Assembly: GCF_002754315.1 (NCBI RefSeq)
Contig: NZ_PEFE01000001.1
Coordinates: 2,356,001-2,420,000 of the forward strand
Length of the DNA stretch: 64,000 nt
DNA from: Flavobacterium sp. 11
Lineage (GTDB): Bacteria > Bacteroidota > Bacteroidia > Flavobacteriales > Flavobacteriaceae
Direction: 5' to 3'
The notes below the pieces were generated by a model. The model saw only the letters and a program-made list of their open reading frames with translations. It ran no database searches and was not told the origin of the DNA. Shown one piece after another: positions 16,544-26,605 of this stretch (the first letter of the stretch is position 1; the number at the start of each line of letters is the position of its first letter). Position numbers and translations under genes: made by a program.

Positions 16544-17095
16544 CTAGTTGAGCTTATAAGAAACCATAATTCCACCTCTATAAGGCAACCATTCACCACT
16601 TTTATTGTAGTCTTTTGCCCCATCATAACGTTCACCTGTACTTATTAAGTAGCCTTTGTAAAAACCTTGATGCCAACCGCCACCTAGATAACAATCAATC
16701 ATAAATTTATCATTGATTTTTACTTGATATCCAATAGTTGAACCTATGAAATATCCAAAACCTTTTTCATAGTTGTCAGTGTTTATATAATTCCATTTTT
16801 GAAAATTAAAAATACTAGCACCAATATGCACACCTGCATAAAAACCATTGTATTTCTCTTTAAAATGATATCTGTATTCTGGTGTGAAGGTATAAAATTC
16901 TCTAGGATTGCCATTTACTGATTTCCAAAAAGATGCTAAAACATCAAATTGTAAAGTTGATTTTTCTCCAATACTGGTTTCAATACCAACATTTGGAACT
17001 GTCAATAAAGTAGTAAAAGCATTAGCTTTTATATAAGTTTGACTTTGTGATAAAAACGAAAAGAACAGAAATGTGGCAATAAATAATTTTTTCAT
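16544..17095 (-). CDS. Exported beta-barrel-like protein, possibly DUF3575
   Basis: 183 aa with a cleavable signal peptide (residues 1-18, ends LSQSQ). The mature part has alternating polar/hydrophobic strands ending near the C-terminus in GGIMVSYKLN, as in small outer-membrane barrels. The central YTFTPEYRYHFKEKYNGFYAGVHIGA segment resembles DUF3575. Function unknown. It is transcribed towards the DUF2132 gene with only a 2-bp gap and no terminator. Confidence 0.75.
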   Translation of the reverse strand: MKKLFIATFLFFSFLSQSQTYIKANAFTTLLTVPNVGIETSIGEKSTLQFDVLASFWKSVNGNPREFYTFTPEYRYHFKEKYNGFYAGVHIGASIFNFQKWNYINTDNYEKGFGYFIGSTIGYQVKINDKFMIDCYLGGGWHQGFYKGYLISTGERYDGAKDYNKSGEWLPYRGGIMVSYKLN

Positions 17096-17242
17096 AAAGA
17101 GTGGATTCTACTTTTTTTGGTCAAAAATTGACTAAAAACAGCGGCAAATATAGCTATTAATGTTTGATTGTCTTTTATGTTTAAAGTAAATATTGTCAGT
17201 TTAAACGTATTTTAACGTTATAAAATAAGATATCATTAAAGA

Positions 17243-17791
17243 CTATTTGTTTAAAATAGAATAAATAACGGTATCCAAAAATCGTCCTTCAAAAAATTCA
17301 TTTTCTTTTAAATGTGCTTCTTTAACAAAGCCATTTTTTTCTAAAACTTTTGCAGACCCATGATTTTCAGGAGCTATAATTGCTTCAATAGAATGCAATT
17401 TCATTATTTTAAAACCATAATTTACAGCTTCGCTCACCGCTTCTGAAATAATTCCTTTTCCATTGTATTCTGGAAGTAACATATATCCAATTTCGGCTCG
17501 ATAATGTTCTGGTTTTATTCTGTAATGACCAATTATTCCAATTAATTTTGGATTGTCTTTCAACGTAATCGCCCAATTTATACCTTCATTAGTTTCTATT
17601 TTAGTATCAATCATTGCAATATGTTCCAAAGCATCTTCATCCGTTTTCACTAAAGGTCTTGGAATATATTTCATCGTTTCGGGATTAGATCGCAATGCGA
17701 AAATCTCCTTTACATCATTAGAATCCACTCTTCTTAAAAGCAAACGTTCAGTTTCTAAATTTGGGAATGGACTGAAATTTATAGTTAACAT
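17243..17791 (-). CDS. GNAT-family N-acetyltransferase (RimJ/RimL-like)
   Basis: 182 aa, PF13302-type. The N-terminal LETERLLLRRVDSNDVKEIFALR and the acetyl-CoA-binding segment IGYMLLPEYNGKGIISEAV are present. RimJ/RimL-type enzymes acetylate protein N-termini or small amines. The substrate here cannot be told. Located 16 bases downstream of the epimerase gene on the same strand and probably co-transcribed. Confidence 0.88.
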   Translation of the reverse strand: MLTINFSPFPNLETERLLLRRVDSNDVKEIFALRSNPETMKYIPRPLVKTDEDALEHIAMIDTKIETNEGINWAITLKDNPKLIGIIGHYRIKPEHYRAEIGYMLLPEYNGKGIISEAVSEAVNYGFKIMKLHSIEAIIAPENHGSAKVLEKNGFVKEAHLKENEFFEGRFLDTVIYSILNK

Positions 17792-17806
17792 ATTTTATTT
17801 TTTTAA

Positions 17807-18658
17807 TTAAAGGATTTCGATACTGAATTTTGAATAAAAAGTTTCATTTGATTCTAAAATTAGAATACCTTCTTTCTCCAATAGATTTCCGGAATTCTCA
17901 TTGGTATCCGAATAACCAAACCAAGGTTCGATACAAAGAAAAGGCGCGTTCATTTTGGTCCAAATTCCTAAACTTGGAAAATCTTTAAAATGTACTCTCA
18001 AAATTGGATTTTCATTTTCTAAAATCGTCAATGAATCAGATTGTAATGTTTTGAAAATTAAAGCGTCGTTTTCGAATAAGTCATACGTTAGCGGAATCTG
18101 TTTATTATGTACTTCTAATTGCTTCGTTTTATTTGAAATTAAATCATCCTCCAAAAGATAATATTCCAGCGGTTCTACTTTTTTAAAAGCAATAGCATAA
18201 TTTTCGAATTGATTTGGTAAAGCAAAAGCAGGATGTGCTCCAATAGCAAATGGCATCGTAGATTTCCCTTTGTTAATTACTTTATATGCAATGAATAAAT
18301 TGTTTTTGTCTAATGTGTAAATCAGTTGTAATTCAAATTCAAAAGGATATACTCTTAAGGTCTCGTCAGAAGATTGTATGGAGAAAGTAGCACTATTTTC
18401 TGTTGCATCAGTTAATTCAAACTCCATGTCTCTGGCAAATCCATGTCGCGATAAATGATATTCCATTCCATTATGATGAAAGGAATTGTTTTTTAATGTT
18501 CCAACAATTGGAAACAAAATAGGAGAGTGCTTGCCCCAAAAATCAGGATTTCCTTCCCAAATGTATTCTTTATTCAGATTTGTTTTTAAGGAAATTAATT
18601 CGGCACCGAAATGTTTGATTTCAGCGGTTAGAACGGAGTTTTTTATTATAGTTGTCAA
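17807..18658 (-). CDS. Aldose 1-epimerase-family protein (LacX/YihR-like)
   Basis: 283 aa, galactose mutarotase fold. Conserved segments include GAELISLKTNLNKEYIWEGNPDFWGKHSPILFPIVG at the N-terminus, IGAHPAFALP in the middle, and LCIEPWFGYSD near the C-terminus. The conserved His and Glu of the mutarotase site are present. It probably interconverts sugar anomers in the cytosol. No sugar pathway genes adjoin, so the substrate is open. Confidence 0.88.
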   Translation of the reverse strand: MTTIIKNSVLTAEIKHFGAELISLKTNLNKEYIWEGNPDFWGKHSPILFPIVGTLKNNSFHHNGMEYHLSRHGFARDMEFELTDATENSATFSIQSSDETLRVYPFEFELQLIYTLDKNNLFIAYKVINKGKSTMPFAIGAHPAFALPNQFENYAIAFKKVEPLEYYLLEDDLISNKTKQLEVHNKQIPLTYDLFENDALIFKTLQSDSLTILENENPILRVHFKDFPSLGIWTKMNAPFLCIEPWFGYSDTNENSGNLLEKEGILILESNETFYSKFSIEIL

Positions 18659-18830
18659 AATTGTTCTTCGTTAATTTAAAAATTGATTTTGTATGGTAAA
18701 TATATTTTATAATTTTTAATTCTGATGACGTTTAAGCTGGATTTTATTTATTTAAAATGGAATCTATCCTTTTAAAATAGTTTAAAATCCTCTTTTTTTT
18801 CATTAATTTGTGATATAAACTATAAGAAAA

Positions 18831-21098
18831 ATGAAAAACAGTCGCTTCAGAGTCATGCTACATTTGGCTTTATTATTAGGAGTTACGTCTACTTGGGCGC
18901 AACAAACCCCTGTAAATGTATCAAGTAACCCAATCTCAAAGTATGATTATCATGATGCTTTTGCTCCACATTTTTACTCTAAAAATGGAACAAGTACGCG
19001 TTCAGCAAGTGGTCAGCCAGGAGCTGAATATTGGCAAAACAGAGCTGATTATCAATTAACAGCTAAATTGGATGAGAAAAACAATGAAATTTCCGGAATA
19101 GGAATCATCACGTATACGAACAACAGTCCTGATAAATTGGCTTTTGTTTGGATGAACTTAGACCAGAATTTATTCAAAGCAGATTCCCGCGGAAATGCAG
19201 TTGTGCCTTTGACTGGCAGTCGAAATGGGGCTCAAGGCCAAATTTTTGATGGCGGTCATAAAATAAAATCGGTGAAAGTTATCACTACTGTAAAAGGTGT
19301 TGCTACTGAAAAAGAAGCAAAATATGTAATTACTGATACCAGAATGCAGGTTTTTCTTCCGCAGGAATTAAATGGTAAAGGTGGTTCCGTTAAAATTAAA
19401 ATGGACTTTTCTTTTATAGCTCCTTTTGAAGGTTCGGACAGAATGGGAGTATTGGAAACTAAAAACGGAAAAATTTTCACCATAGCGCAGTGGTATCCAC
19501 GTATGTGTGTGTATGATGATGTACGAGGTTGGAATACTAATCCGTATTTAGGAGCTTCGGAATTTTACTTAGAATATGGTGATTTTGATGTGAGTATTAC
19601 AGCGCCATCTAATCATATTGTGGTAGCTTCCGGTGAATTACTAAATCCTACAGCGGTTTATTCTACTCTCGAACAAACCAGATTGGTCCAAGCTAAACAA
19701 AGTGATAAAACGGTTTTTATCCGTACTGCTGCCGAAGTTGAAAATTCATCAAAAACAGTTGCTACAGCTACTAAAACTTGGAATTATAAAATCAAAAATG
19801 CCCGAGATTTTTCTTGGTCATCATCAGCGGCATTTATTTTAGACGCAGCAAAAATCAATTTACCAAGCGGAAAGAAATCATTGGCTATCTCAGTTTATCC
19901 TGTAGAAAGTGCCGGTGATGCAGCTTGGGGACGTTCCACAGAATATACGAAAGCTTCTATTGAAAATTATTCTAAAAGATGGTTAGAATATCCGTATCCA
20001 GCGGCTACAAATGTTGCAGGAAACGAAGGCGGAATGGAATATCCAGGAATTGTTTTTTGTAGCTGGGAGTCAAAAGGTGAAGATTTATGGGGCGTTACAG
20101 ATCATGAATTTGGACACATTTGGTTTCCTATGATTGTTGGTTCAAACGAAAGAATGTTTGCTTGGATGGATGAAGGTTTTAATACTTTTATTAATTCATT
20201 GAGTTCAGTAGATTTTAATAATGGCGAGTACAAAGATAAGCCGGTTGATATGCATCAAAGAGCTGAAGTGTATACAAGTCCGAATCTTGAAACCATAATG
20301 AGTTCTCCGGATAACATGAAAGAAGCTAATATTGGTCTTTTAGCGTATTCAAAACCAAGTTCAGGATTAGTGATTTTGCGTGAACAAGTTCTTGGACCGG
20401 AGCGTTTCGATTTAGCTTTGAAAACTTATGTAGAGCGTTGGGCATACAAACATCCGCAACCGGACGATTTCTTTAGAACAATCGAAAATGTTGCAGGGGA
20501 AGATTTGAGTTGGTTTTGGAGAGGTTGGTTCCAATACAATTGGCGATTAGACCAAGGAATTAATTCGATAAAATATGTGAAAAACGATCCTAAACAAGGA
20601 GTTGTGATTTCGATTGAAAACTTCGAAAAAATGGCTATGCCGGTAAGTTTAGAAGTAAAAACGAAAAGCGGAAAAACAACACGTGTTAAATTGCCGGTTG
20701 AAGTTTGGCAAAGAAACAAAGCGTGGTCATTCAAACACAATTCGACAGAAGAAATTGAAAGCATCACACTGGATCCGGATCATGTTTTACCAGATACAAA
20801 TACAGCAAACAACTCTTGGACAGCAAGCAAAGGTTTGATTGAAAAAGATGTTATTCTGGATGGTTATTTAGGAACGTATTCAACTAAAATGGCGCCGCTA
20901 AAAATTACTTTTTCAGAGAAAAACGGGGTACTAAATGTTTTGATAACTAATTATCCAAGTTTTACGGTGGAACCAATTGGGAAAAACAGTTTCGAATCGA
21001 AACAAGCAGGACTTAAATTTGAATTTAATGACAGCCTAAACGGATTTGATATGTTGATACCTGAAGGACAAAAAATACCATTTACCAAAGACAAATAG
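18831..21098 (+). CDS. Secreted M1-family metallopeptidase
   Basis: 755 aa with a signal peptide (cleavage near AQQ, residue 24). The zinc site HEFGH is at 425-429 with third ligand Glu448 in WMDEGF. The exopeptidase motif GGMEYPG is at 400-406, so aminopeptidase activity is likely. It lacks the C-terminal secretion domain of the type IX system, so it is probably periplasmic or surface-attached by other means. It probably digests peptides as a nutrient source. Confidence 0.92.
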   Translation: MKNSRFRVMLHLALLLGVTSTWAQQTPVNVSSNPISKYDYHDAFAPHFYSKNGTSTRSASGQPGAEYWQNRADYQLTAKLDEKNNEISGIGIITYTNNSPDKLAFVWMNLDQNLFKADSRGNAVVPLTGSRNGAQGQIFDGGHKIKSVKVITTVKGVATEKEAKYVITDTRMQVFLPQELNGKGGSVKIKMDFSFIAPFEGSDRMGVLETKNGKIFTIAQWYPRMCVYDDVRGWNTNPYLGASEFYLEYGDFDVSITAPSNHIVVASGELLNPTAVYSTLEQTRLVQAKQSDKTVFIRTAAEVENSSKTVATATKTWNYKIKNARDFSWSSSAAFILDAAKINLPSGKKSLAISVYPVESAGDAAWGRSTEYTKASIENYSKRWLEYPYPAATNVAGNEGGMEYPGIVFCSWESKGEDLWGVTDHEFGHIWFPMIVGSNERMFAWMDEGFNTFINSLSSVDFNNGEYKDKPVDMHQRAEVYTSPNLETIMSSPDNMKEANIGLLAYSKPSSGLVILREQVLGPERFDLALKTYVERWAYKHPQPDDFFRTIENVAGEDLSWFWRGWFQYNWRLDQGINSIKYVKNDPKQGVVISIENFEKMAMPVSLEVKTKSGKTTRVKLPVEVWQRNKAWSFKHNSTEEIESITLDPDHVLPDTNTANNSWTASKGLIEKDVILDGYLGTYSTKMAPLKITFSEKNGVLNVLITNYPSFTVEPIGKNSFESKQAGLKFEFNDSLNGFDMLIPEGQKIPFTKDK

Positions 21099-21118
21099 TA
21101 TTTTGGTTTAATAAAATA

Positions 21119-21158
21119 AAAAAGACTTGTAGCAATTAAAGCTACAAGTCTTTTTTTA
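21119..21158 (+). terminator. Bidirectional terminator between the M1 peptidase and aguA
   Basis: AAAGACTTGTAGC (21121-21133) pairs perfectly with GCTACAAGTCTTT (21141-21153) around a 7-base loop, with A- and T-rich flanks on both sides. The two genes converge here. Confidence 0.9.
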
Positions 21159-21183
21159 TTTACTCTATTTTTCTATTCTAAAT

Positions 21184-22224
21184 TTATTCTGGAATTTGCT
21201 GACTTAGGCAATGTAATGTTCCAAAACCCCAAATAAAATCAGTAGCGCTAATCCCAATGATTTCTCTATCTGGAAAACATTCTGAAAGTATGTTTAAAGC
21301 TACTCTGTCATTACTGTCGTTAAAAGTAGGGACCAAAACACAATTGTTCAAAATCAGGAAATTAGCATAACTCGCTGGCAATCGCAAGCCGTCAAATTCC
21401 AAGCGTTTTGGCATTGGTAGAACTACAATTACTGGAGATTTACCATTTTCCAGTTTGGCGTTTTGCAAGCGTTTTAAATTGTCTTGTAATGGTTTGTAGT
21501 TATTATCCGTTGGGTCCGTTTCCACAATAGTCACAATCGTATCTTCGTTTACAAATCGGCATAAATCATCAATGTGTCCGTGTGTATCATCACCTTCAAT
21601 TCCATCGCCTAACCAAATCACATTCGTAATTCCAAGGTATTCCTTGAAAACGGCTTCGTAATCTGCTTTGGTGAAATTTGGATTTCGAACCTGAATATCA
21701 GGATGCATCAAACATTCTTCCGAAGTCAATAAAGTACCACGTCCATTGGTATCAATGGCGCCACCTTCTACAATTACCGGTTTTCCTTTATATAGGACCT
21801 GAGTCACAGGAATATTTAGAAATTCGCCCACTTTCGCAGGAACGAATTTGTCCAACTGAATGTTTTTATATTTGGCCCAACCATTAAAATTAAAATTTAA
21901 CGCTTCTCTTTCGGTTCCGTTTTTAACGATTATCGGACCCGAATCACGCATCCAACTTCTATTGGTTTTATGAATGATGTAGGAAACATTTGTTAGCGTA
22001 ACATGTGCTGTTTCCAGCATCATATTTACTTTTTCTTTTTGGTTATCATCGGCAACAACTAAAAAGACTTGCTCGAAAGTAGCCACTTTTTTAATGAATT
22101 CCACAAAAGCCCATTGAACTGCTTCGTATTTCCCTGGCCAATCCTTACCGTTGTGAGGAAAACACAGTAAAATCCCTTGTTGTTTTTCCCATTCGGCAGG
22201 AAATCTTCTATTATTTGTAGTCAT
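21184..22224 (-). CDS. aguA: Agmatine deiminase
   Basis: Converts agmatine to N-carbamoylputrescine, which AguB (24012-24899) hydrolyses to putrescine. The peptidyl-arginine-deiminase fold motifs are present: NRSWMRDSGPIIV, GGAIDTNGRGTLLTSEECL, and GDGIEGDDTHGHIDDLCRFV. The catalytic Cys lies near the C-terminus in GFGTLHCLSQQ. Length 346 aa is normal. It is separated from aguB by a lipoprotein gene on the opposite strand, so the two are transcribed separately. Confidence 0.94.
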   Translation of the reverse strand: MTTNNRRFPAEWEKQQGILLCFPHNGKDWPGKYEAVQWAFVEFIKKVATFEQVFLVVADDNQKEKVNMMLETAHVTLTNVSYIIHKTNRSWMRDSGPIIVKNGTEREALNFNFNGWAKYKNIQLDKFVPAKVGEFLNIPVTQVLYKGKPVIVEGGAIDTNGRGTLLTSEECLMHPDIQVRNPNFTKADYEAVFKEYLGITNVIWLGDGIEGDDTHGHIDDLCRFVNEDTIVTIVETDPTDNNYKPLQDNLKRLQNAKLENGKSPVIVVLPMPKRLEFDGLRLPASYANFLILNNCVLVPTFNDSNDRVALNILSECFPDREIIGISATDFIWGFGTLHCLSQQIPE

Positions 22225-22249
22225 ACAGCGTTTCTAATTTTAAAGACTG

Positions 22250-22257
22250 CAAATATA
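22250..22257 (-). promoter_or_regulatory. -7 box (TATATTTG) upstream of aguA
   Basis: TATATTTGCAGTCT is read on the minus strand about 25 bases before the aguA ATG. The same TNTTTGCAGTCT core precedes aguB at 24918-24925. Confidence 0.5.
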
Positions 22258-22410
22258 AACATTCAGTAGGATTTTAAAATAGTTAGTAACCATTCATTTT
22301 GGGCAACTCATAAATTTATAAGAATAGTTTTGGTAATGATTATATAATATTTAGTTAATTCTAGTCGGGTTTCAGCTAGTTATTTTTGAAAAAATTTAAA
22401 AATTACAGTT

Positions 22411-23937
22411 ATGAAAAAATATGGTATTACACTACTCGCGGCAATTATGATATTGTCAAGTTGCGAAAATGACTCTAATAAGGAGGATTCTCCAGAGTTA
22501 GTTGTAAATGAAAATGCAGCAACTTTCAAAGAAATTGGTTCCATTACGATTGGTGGTGCCGGAGCTGCTGAAATAAGTGCGTATGATGAAGTTTCTAAAA
22601 AATTATTTACCGTAAACAACAGTAATACGAATAGGATTGATGTTATTGATTTGTCTAATCCATCCAGTCCAGTTTTTCTAACAAGTATCGATTTAACCCC
22701 ATTTAATGGAGCTTCAAACAGTGTTGCTACCTATAATGGAAAGTTAGCAGTGGCATTAGAAGCAAAACCAAATAAACAAGATGCAGGAAAAGTGGTTGTT
22801 TTTGATACCGCTAATTACAGTGTAATCAAAGAAATTACGGTTGGTGCTTTGCCCGACATGATTACATTTTCTCCTGATGGGAATTACATCATGACCGCTA
22901 ATGAAGGAGAGCCAAATGATACGTATTCTATAGATCCGGATGGTTCTGTTTCTATTATTGCGGTCAACAATAATTATGCGGTGACGACTTTAAATTTTGG
23001 AAGTTTTAGCAATCAATTGAGTACACTGAAAACAAAAGGATTCCGAATTGCAAGTCCAACAAATAATTTCACTTCTGATATTGAACCGGAATACATCACG
23101 ATTTCTGCTGATTCAAAAACGGCTTGGGTTACTTTACAGGAGAATAACGGAGTGGCTAAAATTGATTTGGCAACTAAAACAATCACGAATGTATTTCCAT
23201 TAGGCTACAAAGATTATAATCTTGCCGAAAATGCTATAGATATCAGCGATAAAGATGGTGGTGTTTTGGCTAATACATGGAAAGCGAAAGGAATGTTTCA
23301 ACCGGATGCTATCAGTAGTTTTGAGATCAATAAAATTCCTTATTTCGTTACCGCAAATGAAGGAGACGCCAGAGAATATTCTGCTTTTGTAGATGTAAAA
23401 AGAATCAGCAGTTCGTCTGTTATTTTGGATCCAATAGCATTTCCAAACGCGGCTGCTTTAAAAGCTGAGGCAAGCATGGGAAGATTGAATATCAATACCA
23501 AAATGGGTGATACAGATGGTGATGGTGATTTTGACGAATTAGTTTCTTTTGGAGCCCGCTCTTTCTCCATTTGGAATGGAAACACAGGAGAATTGGTATT
23601 CGACAGTAAAAATGAATTAGACAAGAAAGCACAAGAATTTGGTGTGTATGATGATGCGAGAAGTGATGATAAATCAGTGGAACCAGAATCAGTTGTGGTT
23701 ACTAAAATGGCCGATAAAACGATTCTTTTTGTTGGATTGGAGAGAGTGGATGCCGTTATGGTATATGATGTTACCAATCCAGCTGCTCCAAAATTTTTAC
23801 AGACTTTTAAAACCGGTGATGCTCCAGAAGGATTGCTTTTTATTCCAGCTTCAAAAAGTCCGACTAAAAGAAGTTTAGTGGTAGTAAGCAGTGAAGGGGA
23901 TGGTGTCGTTAAAATATTCCAACCAGATTTGAATTAG
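22411..23937 (+). CDS. Choice-of-anchor I domain lipoprotein (beta-propeller)
   Basis: 508 aa with a lipoprotein signal (MILSSC, Cys18), so anchored in a membrane and probably on the surface side. The body has repeated propeller-like strands (IDVIDLSNPSSPVFL, VVVFDTANYSVIKEI, PDMITFSPDGNYIMTANEGEPNDTYS). The DTDGDGDFDELVSFGARSFSIWN and ANEGDAREYSAFVDVKR segments match the choice-of-anchor I / alkaline-phosphatase-like domain. An Asp-rich loop suggests Ca2+ binding. Activity unknown. Confidence 0.87.
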   Translation: MKKYGITLLAAIMILSSCENDSNKEDSPELVVNENAATFKEIGSITIGGAGAAEISAYDEVSKKLFTVNNSNTNRIDVIDLSNPSSPVFLTSIDLTPFNGASNSVATYNGKLAVALEAKPNKQDAGKVVVFDTANYSVIKEITVGALPDMITFSPDGNYIMTANEGEPNDTYSIDPDGSVSIIAVNNNYAVTTLNFGSFSNQLSTLKTKGFRIASPTNNFTSDIEPEYITISADSKTAWVTLQENNGVAKIDLATKTITNVFPLGYKDYNLAENAIDISDKDGGVLANTWKAKGMFQPDAISSFEINKIPYFVTANEGDAREYSAFVDVKRISSSSVILDPIAFPNAAALKAEASMGRLNINTKMGDTDGDGDFDELVSFGARSFSIWNGNTGELVFDSKNELDKKAQEFGVYDDARSDDKSVEPESVVVTKMADKTILFVGLERVDAVMVYDVTNPAAPKFLQTFKTGDAPEGLLFIPASKSPTKRSLVVVSSEGDGVVKIFQPDLN

Positions 23938-23954
23938 AAGTTTAGTGTTAAATA

Positions 23955-23995
23955 AAAATCCCTGCTAAGAATTATTTCTCAGCAGGGATTTTTTA
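23955..23995 (+). terminator. Terminator after the choice-of-anchor lipoprotein
   Basis: AATCCCTGCT pairs with AGCAGGGATT across an AT-rich loop that can extend the stem. T runs follow. The gene at 24012 converges on it. Confidence 0.85.
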
Positions 23996-24011
23996 ATTAT
24001 CTAAAGACAAT

Positions 24012-24899
24012 TTAGTCAATCGCTCTTTTTGTAATATCACCAAAAGCGTCTATTCTTCTGTCTCTGAAAAATGGCCAGTTCTGACGCACATTTTCCTGTA
24101 AGTCTAAGTCTACTTCGGCAATCAGGATTTCTTCTTTGTCGTGTGAGGCTTGCGCCAAAATTTCGCCTTGTGGTCCCGCAATAAATGAAGATCCCCAAAA
24201 CTGAATTCCTGCCGTATCAGGCAAGTATTGTTCTAAACCAATTCGGTTTGCTGCTGCAACATACACGCCATTTGCAACTGCGTGTCCTTTCATTACACTC
24301 ATCCAAGCGCCATGTTGGTTTTCACCGTATTGCTCTTTTTCTTGTGGATGCCATCCAATTGCTGTTGGGTAAAACAACACTTCAGCACCTTGTAAAGCCG
24401 TCAAACGAGCTGCTTCAGGATACCATTGATCCCAACAAATTAGTGTTCCTATTTTTCCTTTTTTGGTTGGAATAGTTTTAAAACCCAAATCACCAGGCGT
24501 GAAATAGAATTTTTCATAAAAATGAGGATCGTCCGGAATGTGCATTTTGCGATACAATCCTGCTTCTGAACCGTCCGTGTCTATGATATAAGCACTATTA
24601 TGGTAGATTCCAGCCATTCTTTTTTCGAAGAAAGGAACAATAATCACTACGCCTAATTCTTTTGCCAAAGCGCTAAAAGCAATAAACGAAGTACTGTACA
24701 ATGGTTCTGCCAAAGCAAAATTATCTACATCTTCACTTTGACAAAAATAATGACTGCTGTATAATTCCGGTAACGAAATAACTTCGGCACCAAGGTTGGC
24801 GGCATCACGAACCCAACTGATACATTTTTTCAAGTTGTTTTCGGCAATATCATTAAGATTCAATTGAATGACCGCTATTTTGTATTTCTTGTTTGGCAT
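24012..24899 (-). CDS. aguB: N-carbamoylputrescine amidase (nitrilase family)
   Basis: Hydrolyses N-carbamoylputrescine to putrescine, CO2 and ammonia. The Glu-Lys-Cys triad motifs are present: the Glu in VISLPELYSSHYFC, the Lys in LYRKMHIPDD, and the Cys in LICWDQWYPEAARL. The start MPNKKYKIAVIQ at 24899 is preferred over 24920, because homology begins there and the upstream codons overlap the promoter region. Working with AguA at 21184-22224 it completes agmatine-to-putrescine conversion; the arginine decarboxylase that makes agmatine is not in this window. Confidence 0.93.
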   Translation of the reverse strand: MPNKKYKIAVIQLNLNDIAENNLKKCISWVRDAANLGAEVISLPELYSSHYFCQSEDVDNFALAEPLYSTSFIAFSALAKELGVVIIVPFFEKRMAGIYHNSAYIIDTDGSEAGLYRKMHIPDDPHFYEKFYFTPGDLGFKTIPTKKGKIGTLICWDQWYPEAARLTALQGAEVLFYPTAIGWHPQEKEQYGENQHGAWMSVMKGHAVANGVYVAAANRIGLEQYLPDTAGIQFWGSSFIAGPQGEILAQASHDKEEILIAEVDLDLQENVRQNWPFFRDRRIDAFGDITKRAID

Positions 24900-24917
24900 G
24901 ACTAAAATTTTAGACTG

Positions 24918-24925
24918 CAAAAATA
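24918..24925 (-). promoter_or_regulatory. -7 box (TATTTTTG) upstream of aguB
   Basis: TATTTTTGCAGTCT on the minus strand begins 26 bases before the ATG and shares the TTTGCAGTCT core with the aguA promoter. Confidence 0.5.
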
Positions 24926-25159
24926 GTGAATTTTATAAAGAGTAGAAAATAGGGGTACTGTGTTTTTTAGGTTTTAAATTGTCTGTAGGTTTATTGTATT
25001 GGATTTTTAGGAATTAAGCCAGAGAAAAAATTAATATAAAATTGGCATTAACAAAATCAGGAGGTTTTATTTTTGTATATTGTATTATAGTTAACAAAAC
25101 AGGTTCAGTTTTTGCTCTGCTACAATAGTGTAATTTATAATTCATTAAATTTTACAATT

Positions 25160-25441
25160 ATGACAGAAGAATTCAAAATCATCGATAAAGAAGACATCGC
25201 TCTTCTTAAATTTCCGACAACAGATGTTCTTGACGATGTGGAGGAAATAAAAACTCGGATAAGCGATATCAATAGGGCTTTGTCATTGGGTAATTTAGAA
25301 CATTCAAAAATTAAAATTTTCTTTGAAGATAGCGAATCCAAAAAAATAGTAGATACTACGGTTTGGGGTGTTACAGATAAAAATGTGATGCTAAAGCAAG
25401 GTGTGATGATTCCAATTCACCGAATATACAAGTTGTTTTAG
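25160..25441 (+). CDS. Conserved hypothetical cytosolic protein
   Basis: 93 aa from the ATG at 25160 (MTEEFKIIDKEDIALLKF). An upstream start at 25112 would add 16 residues with no codon-usage support. No signal peptide or membrane segment. The mixed helix/strand sequence (DVEEIKTRISDINRALSLGN then KIKIFFEDSESKKIVDTTVWGVTDKNVMLKQGVMIPIHRIYKL) is not a family I recognise. The ending fits a small SH3-like or barrel fold, but this is speculative. Confidence 0.65.
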   Translation: MTEEFKIIDKEDIALLKFPTTDVLDDVEEIKTRISDINRALSLGNLEHSKIKIFFEDSESKKIVDTTVWGVTDKNVMLKQGVMIPIHRIYKLF

Positions 25442-25513
25442 TATCGTATTCTATACTTATTTGGAGCGGTTTTTTTACAATTAGCTGTATCGCTAAGTTT
25501 TTTTTTTTACGGA

Positions 25514-25918
25514 TTATTTATCCATTTTATTTGCCGAGCCAATTAAGGTAACATCTACAAGTTCCAAAGATTTAACCATGTCTTTAACAGTCTCCTTATA
25601 TTTCTTAAAATGAGTAGTTTCTATGTGTGATTTGTATGCCGTTGTATCAGCATATATTTCAAGTATTGTGATGTGTGATGGTTCGGTTTTGTCCGCAACG
25701 GCGTAATAAGTTAACACTCCTGGTTCAAGACGAACAGCAGTAGTCATTTGTTCTTTTAGCGCACTATTGTACTTGTCCAATTGCAATGGATCAACTTTAA
25801 TTTTTGCCAATCGTACCATTTGAATTTTTTCCTGAGCCACAATATTTGTACTAAAGGAAAGTATAAACAAAGTGACTAAAACAGTCAATAATGTATGGGT
25901 TGGTTTAAATGTTTTCAT
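25514..25918 (-). CDS. Exported antibiotic-biosynthesis-monooxygenase (ABM) domain protein
   Basis: 134 aa from ATG 25918 (MKTFKPTHTLL). The signal peptide ends near VAQEK. The mature part is a single ABM ferredoxin-like fold: VRLAKIKVDPLQLDKYNSALKEQMTTAVRLEPGVLTYYAV ... ITILEIYADTTAYKSHIETTHFKKY. This family includes quinol monooxygenases and heme-degrading enzymes. An exported version is less usual and its substrate is unknown. An upstream start (25951) is less likely as it lacks a signal-like context. Confidence 0.83.
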   Translation of the reverse strand: MKTFKPTHTLLTVLVTLFILSFSTNIVAQEKIQMVRLAKIKVDPLQLDKYNSALKEQMTTAVRLEPGVLTYYAVADKTEPSHITILEIYADTTAYKSHIETTHFKKYKETVKDMVKSLELVDVTLIGSANKMDK

Positions 25919-26046
25919 ATTTGTTGCGTTGAAGTTTAAATTATAAGTCAAAAAGTTGCTTGCTTTTGTTCGTTCACTAGCGGTTTTTAGGTTTTAAATA
26001 ATCTGCGGATATTTCTTATTTGGGTTTCTTTATGACGGTTCCAGAC

Positions 26047-26571
26047 TTATTTTTTCACTCTGTTTAATACTTGTCTAAAATATTTATTTAATAATCCGAT
26101 TCCATTATATTTTTTCAAAATTATTGCTAAAGATTTTAATTTCAATTCTTCATATTCTGAAGGCTTATCTTGTAAATCACCAAAATAAGCCATTTTATAT
26201 ATTGGATTTTCTGAATCGATGTTAATGGCATTAGTTATTAATTCTTTACTTAGTTTTTCATAAACTTCATTATTTCCAAATTCATATGGAAAGATTGACA
26301 TTGTATATCCAACAATAAAATTAAATTCGGCATTACCGTCAAAATTTACTTTTCCTTCAACAAACATTTTCTGCAAACGGTTTTCTCTATTTATTTTTTC
26401 AATAAACTCATTCGGCATATCTTCGATTATAATCCAAAGAAAAAAGTAAAAGTGCTTCCAAACATCAAAATTATCGCTATTTGTAGCGTATAAATTTTCG
26501 TAAGATTTGAAAGCTAAATCAAACTCTTTTTTTTCTTCTAATTCAACGATTCTCTTTAATTCTGAGTTCAT
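26047..26571 (-). CDS. Hypothetical protein in an accessory patch (TPR-like helical)
   Basis: 174 aa from ATG 26571 (MNSELKRIVELEEKKEFDLAF). A TTG at 26577 is two residues upstream. The sequence is all helical, with repeating hydrophobic heptads (FDLAFKSYENLYATNSDNFDVWKHFYFFLW), reminiscent of TPR proteins. No enzyme motif. An attC-like half-site begins 34 bases upstream of the start, and the other two genes of the patch (27965 and 28995) share strand and boundary sequence. Function unknown. Confidence 0.65.
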   Translation of the reverse strand: MNSELKRIVELEEKKEFDLAFKSYENLYATNSDNFDVWKHFYFFLWIIIEDMPNEFIEKINRENRLQKMFVEGKVNFDGNAEFNFIVGYTMSIFPYEFGNNEVYEKLSKELITNAINIDSENPIYKMAYFGDLQDKPSEYEELKLKSLAIILKKYNGIGLLNKYFRQVLNRVKK

Positions 26572-26605
26572 ATGCAACGATTAGTTATTCTTGTGGAAAG
26601 CTTAC

